Below, in pieces: positions 1-7,386 of a DNA stretch of 15,761 nt (its first letter is position 1; each line of letters opens with the position of its first letter). Source of the DNA: an uncultured Collinsella sp. (lineage in GTDB: Bacteria; Actinomycetota; Coriobacteriia; Coriobacteriales; Coriobacteriaceae); NCBI GenBank assembly GCA_937989875.1, contig CALKBO010000032.1, positions 1 to 15,761 on the forward strand. Reading direction: 5' to 3'. The notes under the pieces are model-generated. The model ran no database searches, was not told where the DNA came from, and saw nothing but the letters and a program-made list of their open reading frames with translations. The translations under genes and the position numbers were made by a program.

Positions 1-40
1 AGATATGGCACCGTGGGGACACATGTATGTCAATCCTGGT

Positions 41-385
41 CTAACAGAGCCTTTTCTTTTTGTAGGACTGCTTGGCGCCCTTGGCGGTCTTGGGCTTGTC
101 CTCGCCCTTGGCAAGCGCAGCATCCCAGGCCTCGTTGGCGATGACCGTGGCATACAGGCGGCCGCCTTTAAAGACGGTCAGCTTAATGCAGTCGTCGAGC
201 TCCTCGAGCAGCTCGCGCGTGGACTCGAAGCCCAGGTCATAAGCGGTCATGTCGCCAGCGGCGAGCGCCTCCTCGACCTGCGTCATAAACGTTTGCTTGC
301 CACATCCAATCGCATCGCGCAGCAGGCGATACAGATAGATGTGGTTGCCCAGCGAAAGCGTGGGCCTAACTATTGTCTTGCTCAT
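41..385 (-). CDS. Small unrecognised protein, possibly winged-helix (LOTUS/OST-HTH-like)
   Basis: A 114-residue protein starting MSKTIVRPTL. The start at 385 is chosen because GAGGAG lies 7 nt upstream; the longer frame to 424 has no such site. The middle (DLGFESTRELLEELDD, then a hydrophobic strand and GGRLYATVI) has the helix-then-beta-hairpin rhythm of LOTUS/OST-HTH-type winged-helix domains, but this is an impression, not a family assignment. The C-terminal 20 residues are Lys-rich (KPKTAKGAKQSYKKKRLC) and could contact nucleic acid. No signal peptide or membrane segment is visible. It is a single gene, preceded by a palindrome that overlaps its ribosome binding site and separated from the next minus-strand gene by a terminator. 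Function unknown; I am fairly sure it is a real gene because of the start context and coherent composition. Confidence 0.75.
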   Translation of the reverse strand: MSKTIVRPTLSLGNHIYLYRLLRDAIGCGKQTFMTQVEEALAAGDMTAYDLGFESTRELLEELDDCIKLTVFKGGRLYATVIANEAWDAALAKGEDKPKTAKGAKQSYKKKRLC

Positions 386-397
386 GGCAAATCTCCT

Positions 398-413
398 CTT
401 TACACATGTAAAG
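398..413. promoter_or_regulatory. Palindrome overlapping the RBS of the small gene (BlaI/CopY-like core)
   Basis: CTTTACA-CA-TGTAAAG is a perfect 7+2+7 palindrome whose edge overlaps the GAGGAG ribosome binding site of the gene starting at 385. Its core TACAnnTGTA matches the operator consensus known for BlaI/MecI/CopY-type repressors. As RNA it could also form a 6-bp hairpin next to the ribosome binding site. Which reading is right cannot be told from sequence; no repressor gene is in the window. Confidence 0.4.
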
Positions 414-458
414 CATCTTACCATCGCATGGCGTTCGCCATGGCGGCGCCCAAGGCAA

Positions 459-490
459 ACGGGCGCGAACCGCTTTCGATTCGCGCCCGT
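459..490 (-). terminator. Stem-loop terminator after the Ser/Thr-rich membrane protein gene
   Basis: Perfect 11-bp inverted repeat ACGGGCGCGAA / TTCGCGCCCGT with a 10-nt loop, 36 nt past the stop codon of the minus-strand gene ending at 526. On the minus strand it is followed by TTTGCC, a weak U-tract, so termination may be incomplete or Rho-assisted. Confidence 0.6.
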
Positions 491-525
491 TGTACAGGTC
501 GGTTATCTATGAGAGGCAAACGTGC

Positions 526-1479
526 TTAGTTGCCCGATGCCGTGCCTTGGCTCGAGTTGTCAGATGCCGTGCCGGAAGCGGTTCCGCTCGAGCTGTTGGT
601 GTTGTTACTGTCTGCCGTGCCCGTTCCCGACGTGGTGTCGCTCGTCTGGCCTCCCGTGTTCGGCTGTGAACCGTCAGTCGTTTGGCTTGAGTCGGTCGTG
701 CCGGACGGCGTGCCACTGTTGGCCGTAGAGGAATCGGTGCCCTGCGATTGGTTTTGGGTGTTCGAGGACGAATTGGCAGAGGTAGGACTGTCTTGCGTGT
801 CGTCCGTCTGTGCCTGCTGATCCTGTGGCTGAGTGTTGCCATTTGCATCGCTCTCGGTCGTGCGCGACGACAGGATTGGCTCGGGACGCTCGCCCAGACC
901 CTCACCGGCAGTGGTGATAAGGATGGCGCCGGCGCAGGCGATGACCGCGACGATGGCGATGGCGATCGAGAAGACGATGACCTTCTTTTGTGTCTGGCTG
1001 CGCTCTGCCGCCGCCTTGGCGCGCAGACTGTTGGGGGCGACGCGCGCCGTGGTCGCGCGTCCCGCAACCTGGCGCATCTCCTGCGTGGTCGCGGCGCCAC
1101 CTAGGTGCTCCTCGACATCGGGCTCAACGGGCTCGTAGGCGCCGGCAGGGTAGTCGACAGCGGCATGCGTGCCCTTGATTGCTTCGGCGCTGGCGGAGAT
1201 AAAGTGGCGATAGACCTGCGAGGACACAACAGTGATGACTGAGCTCACAGCGGCACCAATCACCGAGCCGGAAATGCCGATCTTTGAAGCAAGCGCCACG
1301 CTCGTGGCGGCAGCTGCGGCGCCGGCGATGATCTGGGGAATGGAAATGTCGTCGAACAGGCTCTTTTTGGGCGCGATGGCCATGGTCTGTCCAATGGAAT
1401 GGTTCTCGTGTACGCCGTTGTTGAGCGATGCCGGCGTCATGACGCGCGTGCGCGGCGCGTCGGTGTACTTGGTTGTCAT
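526..1479 (-). CDS. Membrane-anchored protein with long Ser/Thr/Asn/Gln/Gly-rich tail
   Basis: A 317-residue protein starting MTTKYTDAPRTR; GGAGG sits 7 nt before the ATG at 1479, so the longer frame to 1575 is rejected. Residues about 45-88 are an Ala/Gly/Val/Ile-rich hydrophobic stretch (IIAGAAAAATSVALAS, then VIGAAVSSVITVVSS). Residues about 166-190 form a clear transmembrane helix preceded by QKK. Residues about 205-317 are almost wholly S, T, N, Q, G and D and look disordered. The likely topology puts the tail outside the cell as a wall-spanning stalk, but no LPXTG motif or catalytic domain is visible. Many Coriobacteria carry such proteins without known function. It is monocistronic, with its own terminator downstream and divergent to nadE. 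The low-complexity tail would be prone to length variation between strains. Confidence 0.8.
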   Translation of the reverse strand: MTTKYTDAPRTRVMTPASLNNGVHENHSIGQTMAIAPKKSLFDDISIPQIIAGAAAAATSVALASKIGISGSVIGAAVSSVITVVSSQVYRHFISASAEAIKGTHAAVDYPAGAYEPVEPDVEEHLGGAATTQEMRQVAGRATTARVAPNSLRAKAAAERSQTQKKVIVFSIAIAIVAVIACAGAILITTAGEGLGERPEPILSSRTTESDANGNTQPQDQQAQTDDTQDSPTSANSSSNTQNQSQGTDSSTANSGTPSGTTDSSQTTDGSQPNTGGQTSDTTSGTGTADSNNTNSSSGTASGTASDNSSQGTASGN

Positions 1480-1588
1480 ACGGGGTCCTCCCGGTGTAAA
1501 TCTGCTTCGTTTCGTGTAGCCATCAGGGTACCCACCAGATGTGAATCGTACGTGACATTTAACAGATACCATCAACTCATCAATTGCT

Positions 1589-1634
1589 CACCAAGTTGGT
1601 GGGATGCGGTTCCACCCGGCGGTTGAACTACAAT
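1589..1634 (+). promoter_or_regulatory. Candidate nadE promoter and upstream palindrome
   Basis: In the 203-nt divergent gap 1480-1682, TACAAT (1629-1634, 5/6 to the -10 consensus) lies 48 nt before the nadE start codon; no good -35 is seen. About 27 nt further upstream is a perfect 6+1+6 palindrome CACCAA-G-TTGGTG (1589-1601), placed where an activator or repressor could act on nadE or on the divergent gene at 1479. The regulator is unknown. Confidence 0.35.
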
Positions 1635-1682
1635 AGGACTTGCTAATTGTTGTGAATGGCGTCTACGCACGGGAGCATTCTT

Positions 1683-3662
1683 ATGAATCTTCACCTTTCT
1701 CAGTCTGATGGCTTTTTGCGTGTGGCGGCGGCTTCGCCGCAGATTCGCGTGGCCGATGTCGAGGGCAATGCCGAGGTTGCGCTGGCGGCTGTTCGCGATG
1801 CTGCCGGGCGCGGCGTTCGCGCGTTGGTGTTGCCCGAGCTTAATCTGACTGGCTATACCGCGGCCGATCTGTTCCATAACCGCACGCTGCTGCATGCCTG
1901 CGAAGCAGCGCTGGTGCACATCCTCGATGAAACCCGTGAGCTGCCGATCGTCTTTACCGTTGGCTTGCCCGTTGCGGTGGCAGAAAACATCTACAACTGC
2001 GCCGCCGTGTGCTGCGCGGGCGAGCTTTTGGGCCTCACGGCCAAGAAGTATCTGCCCAACTATGGCGAGTTCTATGAGCGTCGCTGGTTTGCTCCGTCGC
2101 CTGCGGATCCCGTGTGGGTTGAATTTGCCGGTCAGGGTCCGGTTCCGCTGGGTTCGGGGCTTGTCTACCGCTGCTGTGATGAGGGTGCCGAGGATATGGT
2201 GCTGGGCGTTGAAGTCTGCGAGGACCTGTGGGTGCCGGCGCCCCCTTCGACCGAGATGGCGCTTGCCGGTGCGACGGTGATTCTCAACCCGTCGGCCTCG
2301 GACGAGATTATCGGTAAGGCAGATTACCGCCGCAGCCTTATCTCCAATCAGAGCGCGCGCCTGTACTGCGCCTATGCCTACGCGGACGCGAGCGAGGGCG
2401 AGTCCACGACCGACATGGTCTTTGCGGGTGAGAACCTCGTCTACGAAAACGGCTCCAAGCTCGCCGCGACCAAACTGCTTACCTGCGATATGGCCATCGC
2501 CGACGTTGACCTTGACCGCCTGGTTGCCGAGCGCCGTCGCTCGACGACGTGGACGCGCACCGACGATGCGCCGGAATCCGCGACCGTTGAGTTTTCGTTT
2601 GAGGGCGTACTGGCCGAAGAACCTGTCCTGCGCGATGCGCTCGACATCGACCGAGTCTTCCCCCGCGCTCCCTTTGTGCCGGCCGACCACGGTGATCTGG
2701 CTGAGCGTTGCGAGACTATCCTCGACCTGCAGACCGCCGGCCTCAAGACCCGCCTTGCCCATACGGGCACCAAGGCGGCCGTCATCGGCCTTTCGGGCGG
2801 CCTCGATTCCACGCTGGCGCTCCTCGTGACCGTGCGTGCGTTCGACGCCTTGGGCCTGCCGCGCACCGGTATCACGGCCGTGTCCATGCCCGGCTTTGGC
2901 ACGACGCACCGCACCAAGTCCAATGCCGAGTCGCTCGCTCGCGACCTAGGCGTGAGCTTTCGCGAGGTCTCGATCCATGCTGCCGTGGAGCAGCACTTTA
3001 AGGATATCGAGCATGATCCGACCGTGCAGGACGTGATCTACGAGAACAGCCAGGCGCGCGAGCGTACGCAGATTCTGATGGATTTGGCCAACCAGGCTGG
3101 CGGTTTTGTCATTGGCACGGGCGACCTGTCGGAGCTGGCGCTCGGCTGGGCTACCTATAACGGCGACCACATGAGCATGTACGCCGTCAACGCGAGCGTG
3201 CCCAAGACGCTTGTGCGCCATCTGGTGCGCTATGCCGCCGATGTCTTTGGCGGGCGCATTGCCGAGGTCTTGCTCGATATCCTCGATACGCCGGTGTCCC
3301 CCGAGCTTCTGCCGCCCACGGGCGACGGCGAGATTGCACAGAAGACCGAGGATTTGGTGGGCCCGTACGAGCTGCACGACTACTTCCTCTACTATCTGCT
3401 GCGTTTTGGCTTTGAGCCGGGCAAGATCTACCGCATGGCGCTCAAGAGCTTCGAGGGCGTCTACGACGCTGAGACCGTCCACACGTGGCTACGTACGTTC
3501 TACCGTCGCTTCTTTGCCCAGCAGTTTAAGCGCAGCTGCCTGCCCGATGGTCCCAAGGTGGGCTCGGTGACGCTCAGCCCGCGCGGCGATTGGCGTATGC
3601 CGAGTGACGCTAGCTCGCGTCTGTGGCTTGCGCAGATCGACGCGCTCAATCCAGTTGACTAA
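1683..3662 (+). CDS. nadE: Glutamine-dependent NAD+ synthetase
   Basis: A 659-residue two-domain enzyme making NAD+ from deamido-NAD+, ATP and glutamine in the cytosol. Residues 1 to about 300 are a nitrilase-fold glutaminase domain with the Glu-Lys-Cys triad: E52 in LPELNLTG, Lys at 121/122 in KKYLPNYGEF, and C179 in GVEVCEDLW. The C-terminal half is the ATP-pyrophosphatase synthetase domain with the P-loop SGGLDS at 371-376, followed by GTGDLSELALGW, typical of NadE. Length fits the long glutamine-dependent form (about 640-680 residues). The ATG at 1683 is preferred because GGGAG precedes it by 7 nt; an in-frame ATG at 1656 has no such site. It is a single gene ending in a strong hairpin. 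No defect is visible. Confidence 0.95.
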   Translation: MNLHLSQSDGFLRVAAASPQIRVADVEGNAEVALAAVRDAAGRGVRALVLPELNLTGYTAADLFHNRTLLHACEAALVHILDETRELPIVFTVGLPVAVAENIYNCAAVCCAGELLGLTAKKYLPNYGEFYERRWFAPSPADPVWVEFAGQGPVPLGSGLVYRCCDEGAEDMVLGVEVCEDLWVPAPPSTEMALAGATVILNPSASDEIIGKADYRRSLISNQSARLYCAYAYADASEGESTTDMVFAGENLVYENGSKLAATKLLTCDMAIADVDLDRLVAERRRSTTWTRTDDAPESATVEFSFEGVLAEEPVLRDALDIDRVFPRAPFVPADHGDLAERCETILDLQTAGLKTRLAHTGTKAAVIGLSGGLDSTLALLVTVRAFDALGLPRTGITAVSMPGFGTTHRTKSNAESLARDLGVSFREVSIHAAVEQHFKDIEHDPTVQDVIYENSQARERTQILMDLANQAGGFVIGTGDLSELALGWATYNGDHMSMYAVNASVPKTLVRHLVRYAADVFGGRIAEVLLDILDTPVSPELLPPTGDGEIAQKTEDLVGPYELHDYFLYYLLRFGFEPGKIYRMALKSFEGVYDAETVHTWLRTFYRRFFAQQFKRSCLPDGPKVGSVTLSPRGDWRMPSDASSRLWLAQIDALNPVD

Positions 3663-3681
3663 GGTTGGCCAAATTGAACCA

Positions 3682-3728
3682 ATACGGGGGTTGCAAGCGT
3701 TACACTTTTGCAATCTGATGGCCCGTAT
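3682..3728 (+). promoter_or_regulatory. Nested inverted repeat around a -10-like box, aminotransferase leader
   Basis: ATACGGG (3682-3688) and CCCGTAT (3722-3728) enclose GGTTGCAA (3689-3696) and TTGCAATC (3708-3715, one G-U pair as RNA). The 11-nt centre holds TACACT (3701-3706), a reasonable -10 box. It may be an operator around the aminotransferase promoter or, if transcribed from nadE, a leader hairpin directly before the terminator. Promoter strength is uncertain because no good -35 is seen. Confidence 0.35.
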
Positions 3729-3730
3729 CG

Positions 3731-3762
3731 CGCGGCGCTCTTGTCGGAGCGCCGCGTTTTTT
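3731..3762 (+). terminator. Intrinsic terminator between nadE and the aminotransferase gene
   Basis: Perfect 10-bp stem CGCGGCGCTC / GAGCGCCGCG with loop TTGTCG and a run of six T. It lies 69 nt past the nadE stop but ends only 18 nt before the aminotransferase ATG. No promoter fits after it, so the aminotransferase transcript must contain it, either as read-through from nadE or as an attenuator. Confidence 0.85.
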
Positions 3763-3780
3763 ATATCGAAAGGTGGCACC

Positions 3781-4944
3781 ATGCAGGCATCGCAGCGTCT
3801 CGACCGCTTTGGCGCGGAGGTCTTCGCCTCGCTCAACAACAAGCTTCTCGCGCTGAAGGCTCAGGGCAAGACCATTTACAACATGAGCGTGGGCACGCCC
3901 GACTTTAAGCCGTACGACCACGTGGTCGAGGCGCTCACGCAGGCAGCCCAAGATCCCGAGATGTGGAAGTATGCCCTGCGCGACCTGCCCGAACTCAAGC
4001 AAGCCGTGTGCGATTACTATGAGCGTCGCTTTGGCGTTTCGGGCATTACGCCGTCTATGGTGCAGTCGTGCAACGGCACGCAGGAGGGCGTGGGCCATTT
4101 GGGCCTGGCCCTGCTCGATCCAGGTGACACCATTCTGGTTCCCGATCCGTGCTACCCGGTCTTTGAGGCGGGTGCCAAGATCGCCGATGCCAAGCTCGAA
4201 TACTATCCGCTGGTTGCCGAGCATAATTACCTGCCCTATGTGGCGGGTATCGATCCCGAGGTGGCCGATCGTGCCAAGTATATGATCGTGTCGCTGCCCG
4301 CGAACCCGGTCGGCTCGGTGGGCACGCCCGAGATCTACGAGGAGATCATCACTTTCGCCCGCGAGCACGACCTGCTCATCGTTCACGACAACGCATACTC
4401 CGACATCGTGTTCGACGGCGAGCCGGGCGGCAGCTTCTTGCAGTATCCCGGCGCGCTCGAGGTGGGCGTTGAGTTCTTCTCGCTCTCCAAGTCGTTTAAC
4501 GTCACCGGTGCGCGTATCGGCTTTTTGGTCGGTCGCGAGGATGTGGTCTCGGCCTTCGCCAAGCTGCGCAGCCAGATTGACTTTGGCATGTTCTTCCCAA
4601 TCCAGAAGGCCGCCATCGCGTGCCTTAATGGCCCGCGCGATGAGGTCGAGGCGCAGCGTCTGAAGTACCAGGAGCGCCGCGATGCCCTGTGCGATGGTCT
4701 TGAGGGCCTGGGCTGGGAGCGTCCCAACGCGCATGGCTCTATGTTTGTGTGGGCCAAGCTTCCCGGTGGTCGCACCGATTCCATGGCGTTTTGCGAGGAG
4801 CTCATGGAGAAGGCCGGCGTTGTGGTGACGCCGGGCGCGAGTTTTGGTCCTTCGGGCGAGGGACACGTGCGCATGGCGCTGGTCCTACCGCCCGATCAGA
4901 TCGCTTTGGCTGTCGAGGCCATTCGCGAGGCGGGCCTGTATTAG
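3781..4944 (+). CDS. Class I/II PLP-dependent aminotransferase (possible DAP-pathway transaminase)
   Basis: A 387-residue fold-type I aminotransferase. K237 in SLSKSFNVTGARIGF is the PLP-binding lysine. D203 in HDNAYSD would pair with the pyridine nitrogen, and the substrate-binding Arg is in GEGHVRMAL near the C-terminus. The N-terminal SVGTPDFKP and the motif LPANPVGSV fit the aspartate/LL-diaminopimelate aminotransferase group. Exact substrate cannot be read from sequence; given DapH in this window, N-acetyl-LL-DAP transamination is one candidate, with aspartate, alanine or aromatic substrates as alternatives. The ATG at 3781 follows AAAGGTGG. The gene stands alone between nadE and ldh, with a terminator hairpin inside its leader. 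The longer frame from 3604 overlaps nadE and is not used. Confidence 0.88.
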   Translation: MQASQRLDRFGAEVFASLNNKLLALKAQGKTIYNMSVGTPDFKPYDHVVEALTQAAQDPEMWKYALRDLPELKQAVCDYYERRFGVSGITPSMVQSCNGTQEGVGHLGLALLDPGDTILVPDPCYPVFEAGAKIADAKLEYYPLVAEHNYLPYVAGIDPEVADRAKYMIVSLPANPVGSVGTPEIYEEIITFAREHDLLIVHDNAYSDIVFDGEPGGSFLQYPGALEVGVEFFSLSKSFNVTGARIGFLVGREDVVSAFAKLRSQIDFGMFFPIQKAAIACLNGPRDEVEAQRLKYQERRDALCDGLEGLGWERPNAHGSMFVWAKLPGGRTDSMAFCEELMEKAGVVVTPGASFGPSGEGHVRMALVLPPDQIALAVEAIREAGLY

Positions 4945-5050
4945 AAACCTATTTCGACTCGTCAATAGCTCGAAACCGATTTCGCGCAGTTATTTTACGA
5001 ATACTGCAAACAATTTCGGTAAACGGTCGATTTTTGGCTGCGAATAGGGG

Positions 5051-5120
5051 CATAATCAAAGTCCCGATTGGATGTATTGGGATTACGACAAGCCGCTCGG
5101 GTCGTTCCCGGGCGGCTTGT
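5051..5120 (+). promoter_or_regulatory. ldh promoter -10 and structured leader with two hairpins
   Basis: The gap 4945-5145 is clearly AT-richer than its surroundings. CATAAT (5051-5056) is a plausible -10. The leader then holds a 7-bp hairpin (TCCCGAT 5062-5068 with ATTGGGA 5076-5082, one G-U) and a 14-bp hairpin (5088-5101 with 5107-5120, loop TCGTT, one G-U) ending in TTGT. The second looks like a terminator with a weak U-tract, yet ends 25 nt before the ldh ATG, so it must be within the ldh mRNA if that starts at the CATAAT box. No separate aminotransferase terminator is seen. Confidence 0.5.
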
Positions 5121-5145
5121 TTGTGGAGAGAGATGGGAGTTTCTA

Positions 5146-6096
5146 ATGGTTAACGAGAAGAAGGTCGCTATTGTCGGCTGCGGTTTCGTCGGTTCGTCTT
5201 CGGCGTTCGCACTGATGCAGAGTGGTCTGTTCTCCGAGATGGTCCTCATCGACGTGGACAAGAACCGCGCCGAGGGTGAGGCCTTGGATATCGCGCACGG
5301 TATGACGTTTGCCGAGCCTATGAAGATCTACGCCGGCGATTACTCCGATGTCGCCGACGCCGCCATGATCGTCGTCACTGCTGGCGCTGCCCAGAAGCCC
5401 GGTGAGACCCGCCTGGACCTGGTCAACAAGAACGTCAGCATCTTCAAGTCCATTATTCCCGAGATTAAGAAGTCCGGCTTCGACGGCATTCTGCTAATCG
5501 TTTCCAACCCGGTCGACGTTCTGACCTACGCCGCCATCAAGATGTCCGGCCTGCCCGAGGGCCACGTCATCGGTTCCGGCACCGTGCTCGACACCGGCCG
5601 CCTGCAGCAGATGCTTGGTGCCCACGTCGAGGTCGATCCGCGCGACGTTCAGGCCTATGTCATGGGCGAGCACGGTGACTCCGAGTTTGTCGCTTGGTCC
5701 AGCGCTCAGGTTGCCGGCGTTCCGCTGAACACCTTCTGTGAGCTTCACGGTCACCTGGAACATGAGGCTGCCGAGAAGCGCATCGCCGAGGACGTCAAGA
5801 ACTCCGCCTACACCATCATCGAGAAGAAGCACGCCACCTACTATGGCGTCGCCATGGCCGTCAAGCGCATCTGCACCGCCGTTATGCGCGATGAGCAGAC
5901 CGTTCTGCCTGTCTCCTCGCTCATGGTGGGCGAGTATGGCCTGTCCGATCTTGCCATCTCCATGCCGACCGTCGTTGGCCGCGACGGCGTTGTCTGCCGC
6001 GTCCCCGTGCCGCTGAACGACGACGAGCAGCATGAGCTCACCGTCTCCGCCAAGGCCCTCAAGGACATCATCGACAGCGTCGACTTCTCCTGCTAA
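5146..6096 (+). CDS. ldh: L-lactate dehydrogenase
   Basis: A 316-residue cytosolic NAD-dependent dehydrogenase that reduces pyruvate to L-lactate and regenerates NAD+ in fermentation. The N-terminal Rossmann motif is VAIVGCGFVGSS. Q83 in AAQKPGETR is the residue that favours lactate over malate dehydrogenase; R89 follows it in the mobile loop. R152 (DTGRLQQ) binds the substrate carboxylate, and H177 in GEHGDSE is the proton-transfer histidine. Length is usual for bacterial LDH. The ATG at 5146 is chosen because GGGAG lies 6 nt upstream and the Rossmann strand begins directly after it; the longer frame from 5068 runs through the leader hairpins. It is monocistronic, closed by a strong terminator. 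Allosteric control by fructose-1,6-bisphosphate is common in the family but not assessed here. Confidence 0.96.
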   Translation: MVNEKKVAIVGCGFVGSSSAFALMQSGLFSEMVLIDVDKNRAEGEALDIAHGMTFAEPMKIYAGDYSDVADAAMIVVTAGAAQKPGETRLDLVNKNVSIFKSIIPEIKKSGFDGILLIVSNPVDVLTYAAIKMSGLPEGHVIGSGTVLDTGRLQQMLGAHVEVDPRDVQAYVMGEHGDSEFVAWSSAQVAGVPLNTFCELHGHLEHEAAEKRIAEDVKNSAYTIIEKKHATYYGVAMAVKRICTAVMRDEQTVLPVSSLMVGEYGLSDLAISMPTVVGRDGVVCRVPVPLNDDEQHELTVSAKALKDIIDSVDFSC

Positions 6097-6127
6097 ATCA
6101 AGCTTTTTTGGGCAACAGGCTACAATG

Positions 6128-6163
6128 AAAGGCGTCCGGGCCACACGGTCCGGGCGCCTTTTT
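6128..6163 (+). terminator. Intrinsic terminator of ldh
   Basis: A 15-bp stem (6128-6142 with 6147-6161, two G-U pairs) with loop ACAC and a run of five T. A CTACAAT box (6120-6126) lies directly before the stem and could be chance or a promoter for the next gene. Confidence 0.92.
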
Positions 6164-6194
6164 GGTGCGAGGGGGTCAGGTTACCTTGCACCAC
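6162..6194. repeat. REP-like palindromic element, left copy
   Basis: Ends TTGGTGC and GCACCAC enclose GAGGGGGTCAGGTTACCTT. Its reverse complement matches the element at 7388-7420 at about 26 of 33 positions, including GGTGCAA, AACCTG, CCCC and GCACCAA. It lies between the ldh terminator and the start of the hydrolase gene; another GCACC follows at 6201. The two copies flank that gene in opposite orientation. Confidence 0.6.
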
Positions 6195-6223
6195 CCCAAT
6201 GCACCATAGTTGATGGGAGGGCC

Positions 6224-7384
6224 ATGTCGGATTCGCCTAATTTTTTGACCTATGCCCAGACGGCGTTCGATCCGTTTGAGGAACGGCCGTTCTGCGCGGT
6301 GGATAGCCTGGTCTTTGCGTGGTTGTCCTATTTGCGTTTGCCGGGTGATATGGCGGAGCTGACGAACTGGCAGGGCCTAGACGTACGCGAGCTGCTGCGC
6401 GCCGAGTGCTACCAAGACATGATTGGCGACCTGTGGGATCCGGAGGGGAGCCGTGCCCTGTTGGAGGCTGTGGCAGCAAGCCCTCGCTACCGTGGCGTTC
6501 GTGTTTGCGGCTATCGTAGCGTGAGTGATGCCGAGACAACGGAGCAGTTTGCGGCCATGACGTTCCGATTTCCGGCGGGGTTTAGCTATCTTGCCTTCCG
6601 GGGGACCGACAGCACGATTGTGGGCTGGAAAGAGGACTTTAACATGGCGTTCCGGTGTCCTGTGCCGGCCCAGGAATCCGCGGCGCGTTATGTAGACGAG
6701 GCGGCGGATGCGATTGACGGGCCGCTTTTGTGCGGAGGTCATTCCAAGGGTGGAAACCTTGCGGTGTACGGTGCGGCGATGTGCTCCGATGTCGCCCGTG
6801 AGCGAATCGAACGGGCGTATTCCCATGATGGTCCGGGCTTCGTCGAGGAGTTTCTGAACGGCAACGCCTTTGCCGATCTTTCCGGTCGAATCGACAAGAC
6901 GCTACCTCGGTCGTCGATCTTCGGCATGATGTTCGAGACACAGGAGGACTATGCCATCGTTGAGAGCACCGAGTTCAGCCTACTGCAGCACAATCCCTTT
7001 AGCTGGGTGGTTGATGGTCACGACTTCGTGTACTGTGAGCGCCTGTCCGCCGGTGCTCGATACGTTGATGGCTCCATTCGCGAGATGCTGCTTGCGGTGT
7101 CGCCTAGCGAGCGCGAGCGTTTTGTAGATGCGTTGTTCTCCGTGCTTGAGGCTACGGGTGCTGAGCGGTTTGCGGATATCGCTGGGAATCTGCGCGAGAG
7201 CCTGCCCGTGATGCTCCAGGCTGCGCAAGGCTTTGACAAGGATACGCGACGCTTTGTCTCGCAGACTATCGTTGCGATTCTTAAGTGTGCGCTTCTGCCC
7301 AAACGTCCCCAGATCGACATGCCCGCTGCCGGCAAGAGCTTGGCAGAACAGCTCGAGGCTTGGCAGTCCGAGCTCCTGCGCTAA
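6224..7384 (+). CDS. Mbeg1-like (DUF2974) alpha/beta-hydrolase family protein
   Basis: A 386-residue protein. The nucleophile elbow is GGHSKGGNLA, with S174 as likely nucleophile. It is preceded by FRGTDSTIVGWKEDFNMAF (residues about 125-143), which resembles the oxyanion-loop strand of class 3 lipases, and followed by HDGPGF (201-206). This order and the N-terminal FCAVDSLVFAWLSYL are typical of the DUF2974/Mbeg1-like family, common in Firmicutes and Coriobacteria and mostly of unknown substrate. A candidate acid/histidine region is NPFSWVVDGHDF near 257-268. No signal peptide is seen, so it is probably cytosolic. The ATG at 6224 follows GGGAGG with short spacing (3 nt); the open frame further upstream crosses the ldh terminator and is not coding. 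The gene is flanked by REP-like elements. Confidence 0.85.
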   Translation: MSDSPNFLTYAQTAFDPFEERPFCAVDSLVFAWLSYLRLPGDMAELTNWQGLDVRELLRAECYQDMIGDLWDPEGSRALLEAVAASPRYRGVRVCGYRSVSDAETTEQFAAMTFRFPAGFSYLAFRGTDSTIVGWKEDFNMAFRCPVPAQESAARYVDEAADAIDGPLLCGGHSKGGNLAVYGAAMCSDVARERIERAYSHDGPGFVEEFLNGNAFADLSGRIDKTLPRSSIFGMMFETQEDYAIVESTEFSLLQHNPFSWVVDGHDFVYCERLSAGARYVDGSIREMLLAVSPSERERFVDALFSVLEATGAERFADIAGNLRESLPVMLQAAQGFDKDTRRFVSQTIVAILKCALLPKRPQIDMPAAGKSLAEQLEAWQSELLR

Positions 7385-7386
7385 CC

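Noticed and set aside
1572..2909. Long minus-strand open frame (445 codons) opposite nadE
   Set aside because: It lies antisense to a clearly functional NadE and has an Arg/Gly/His-rich composition typical of GC-biased shadow frames.
3700..4866. Minus-strand open frame of 388 codons opposite the aminotransferase
   Set aside because: Antisense shadow; the sense frame has an intact PLP site and family-length product.
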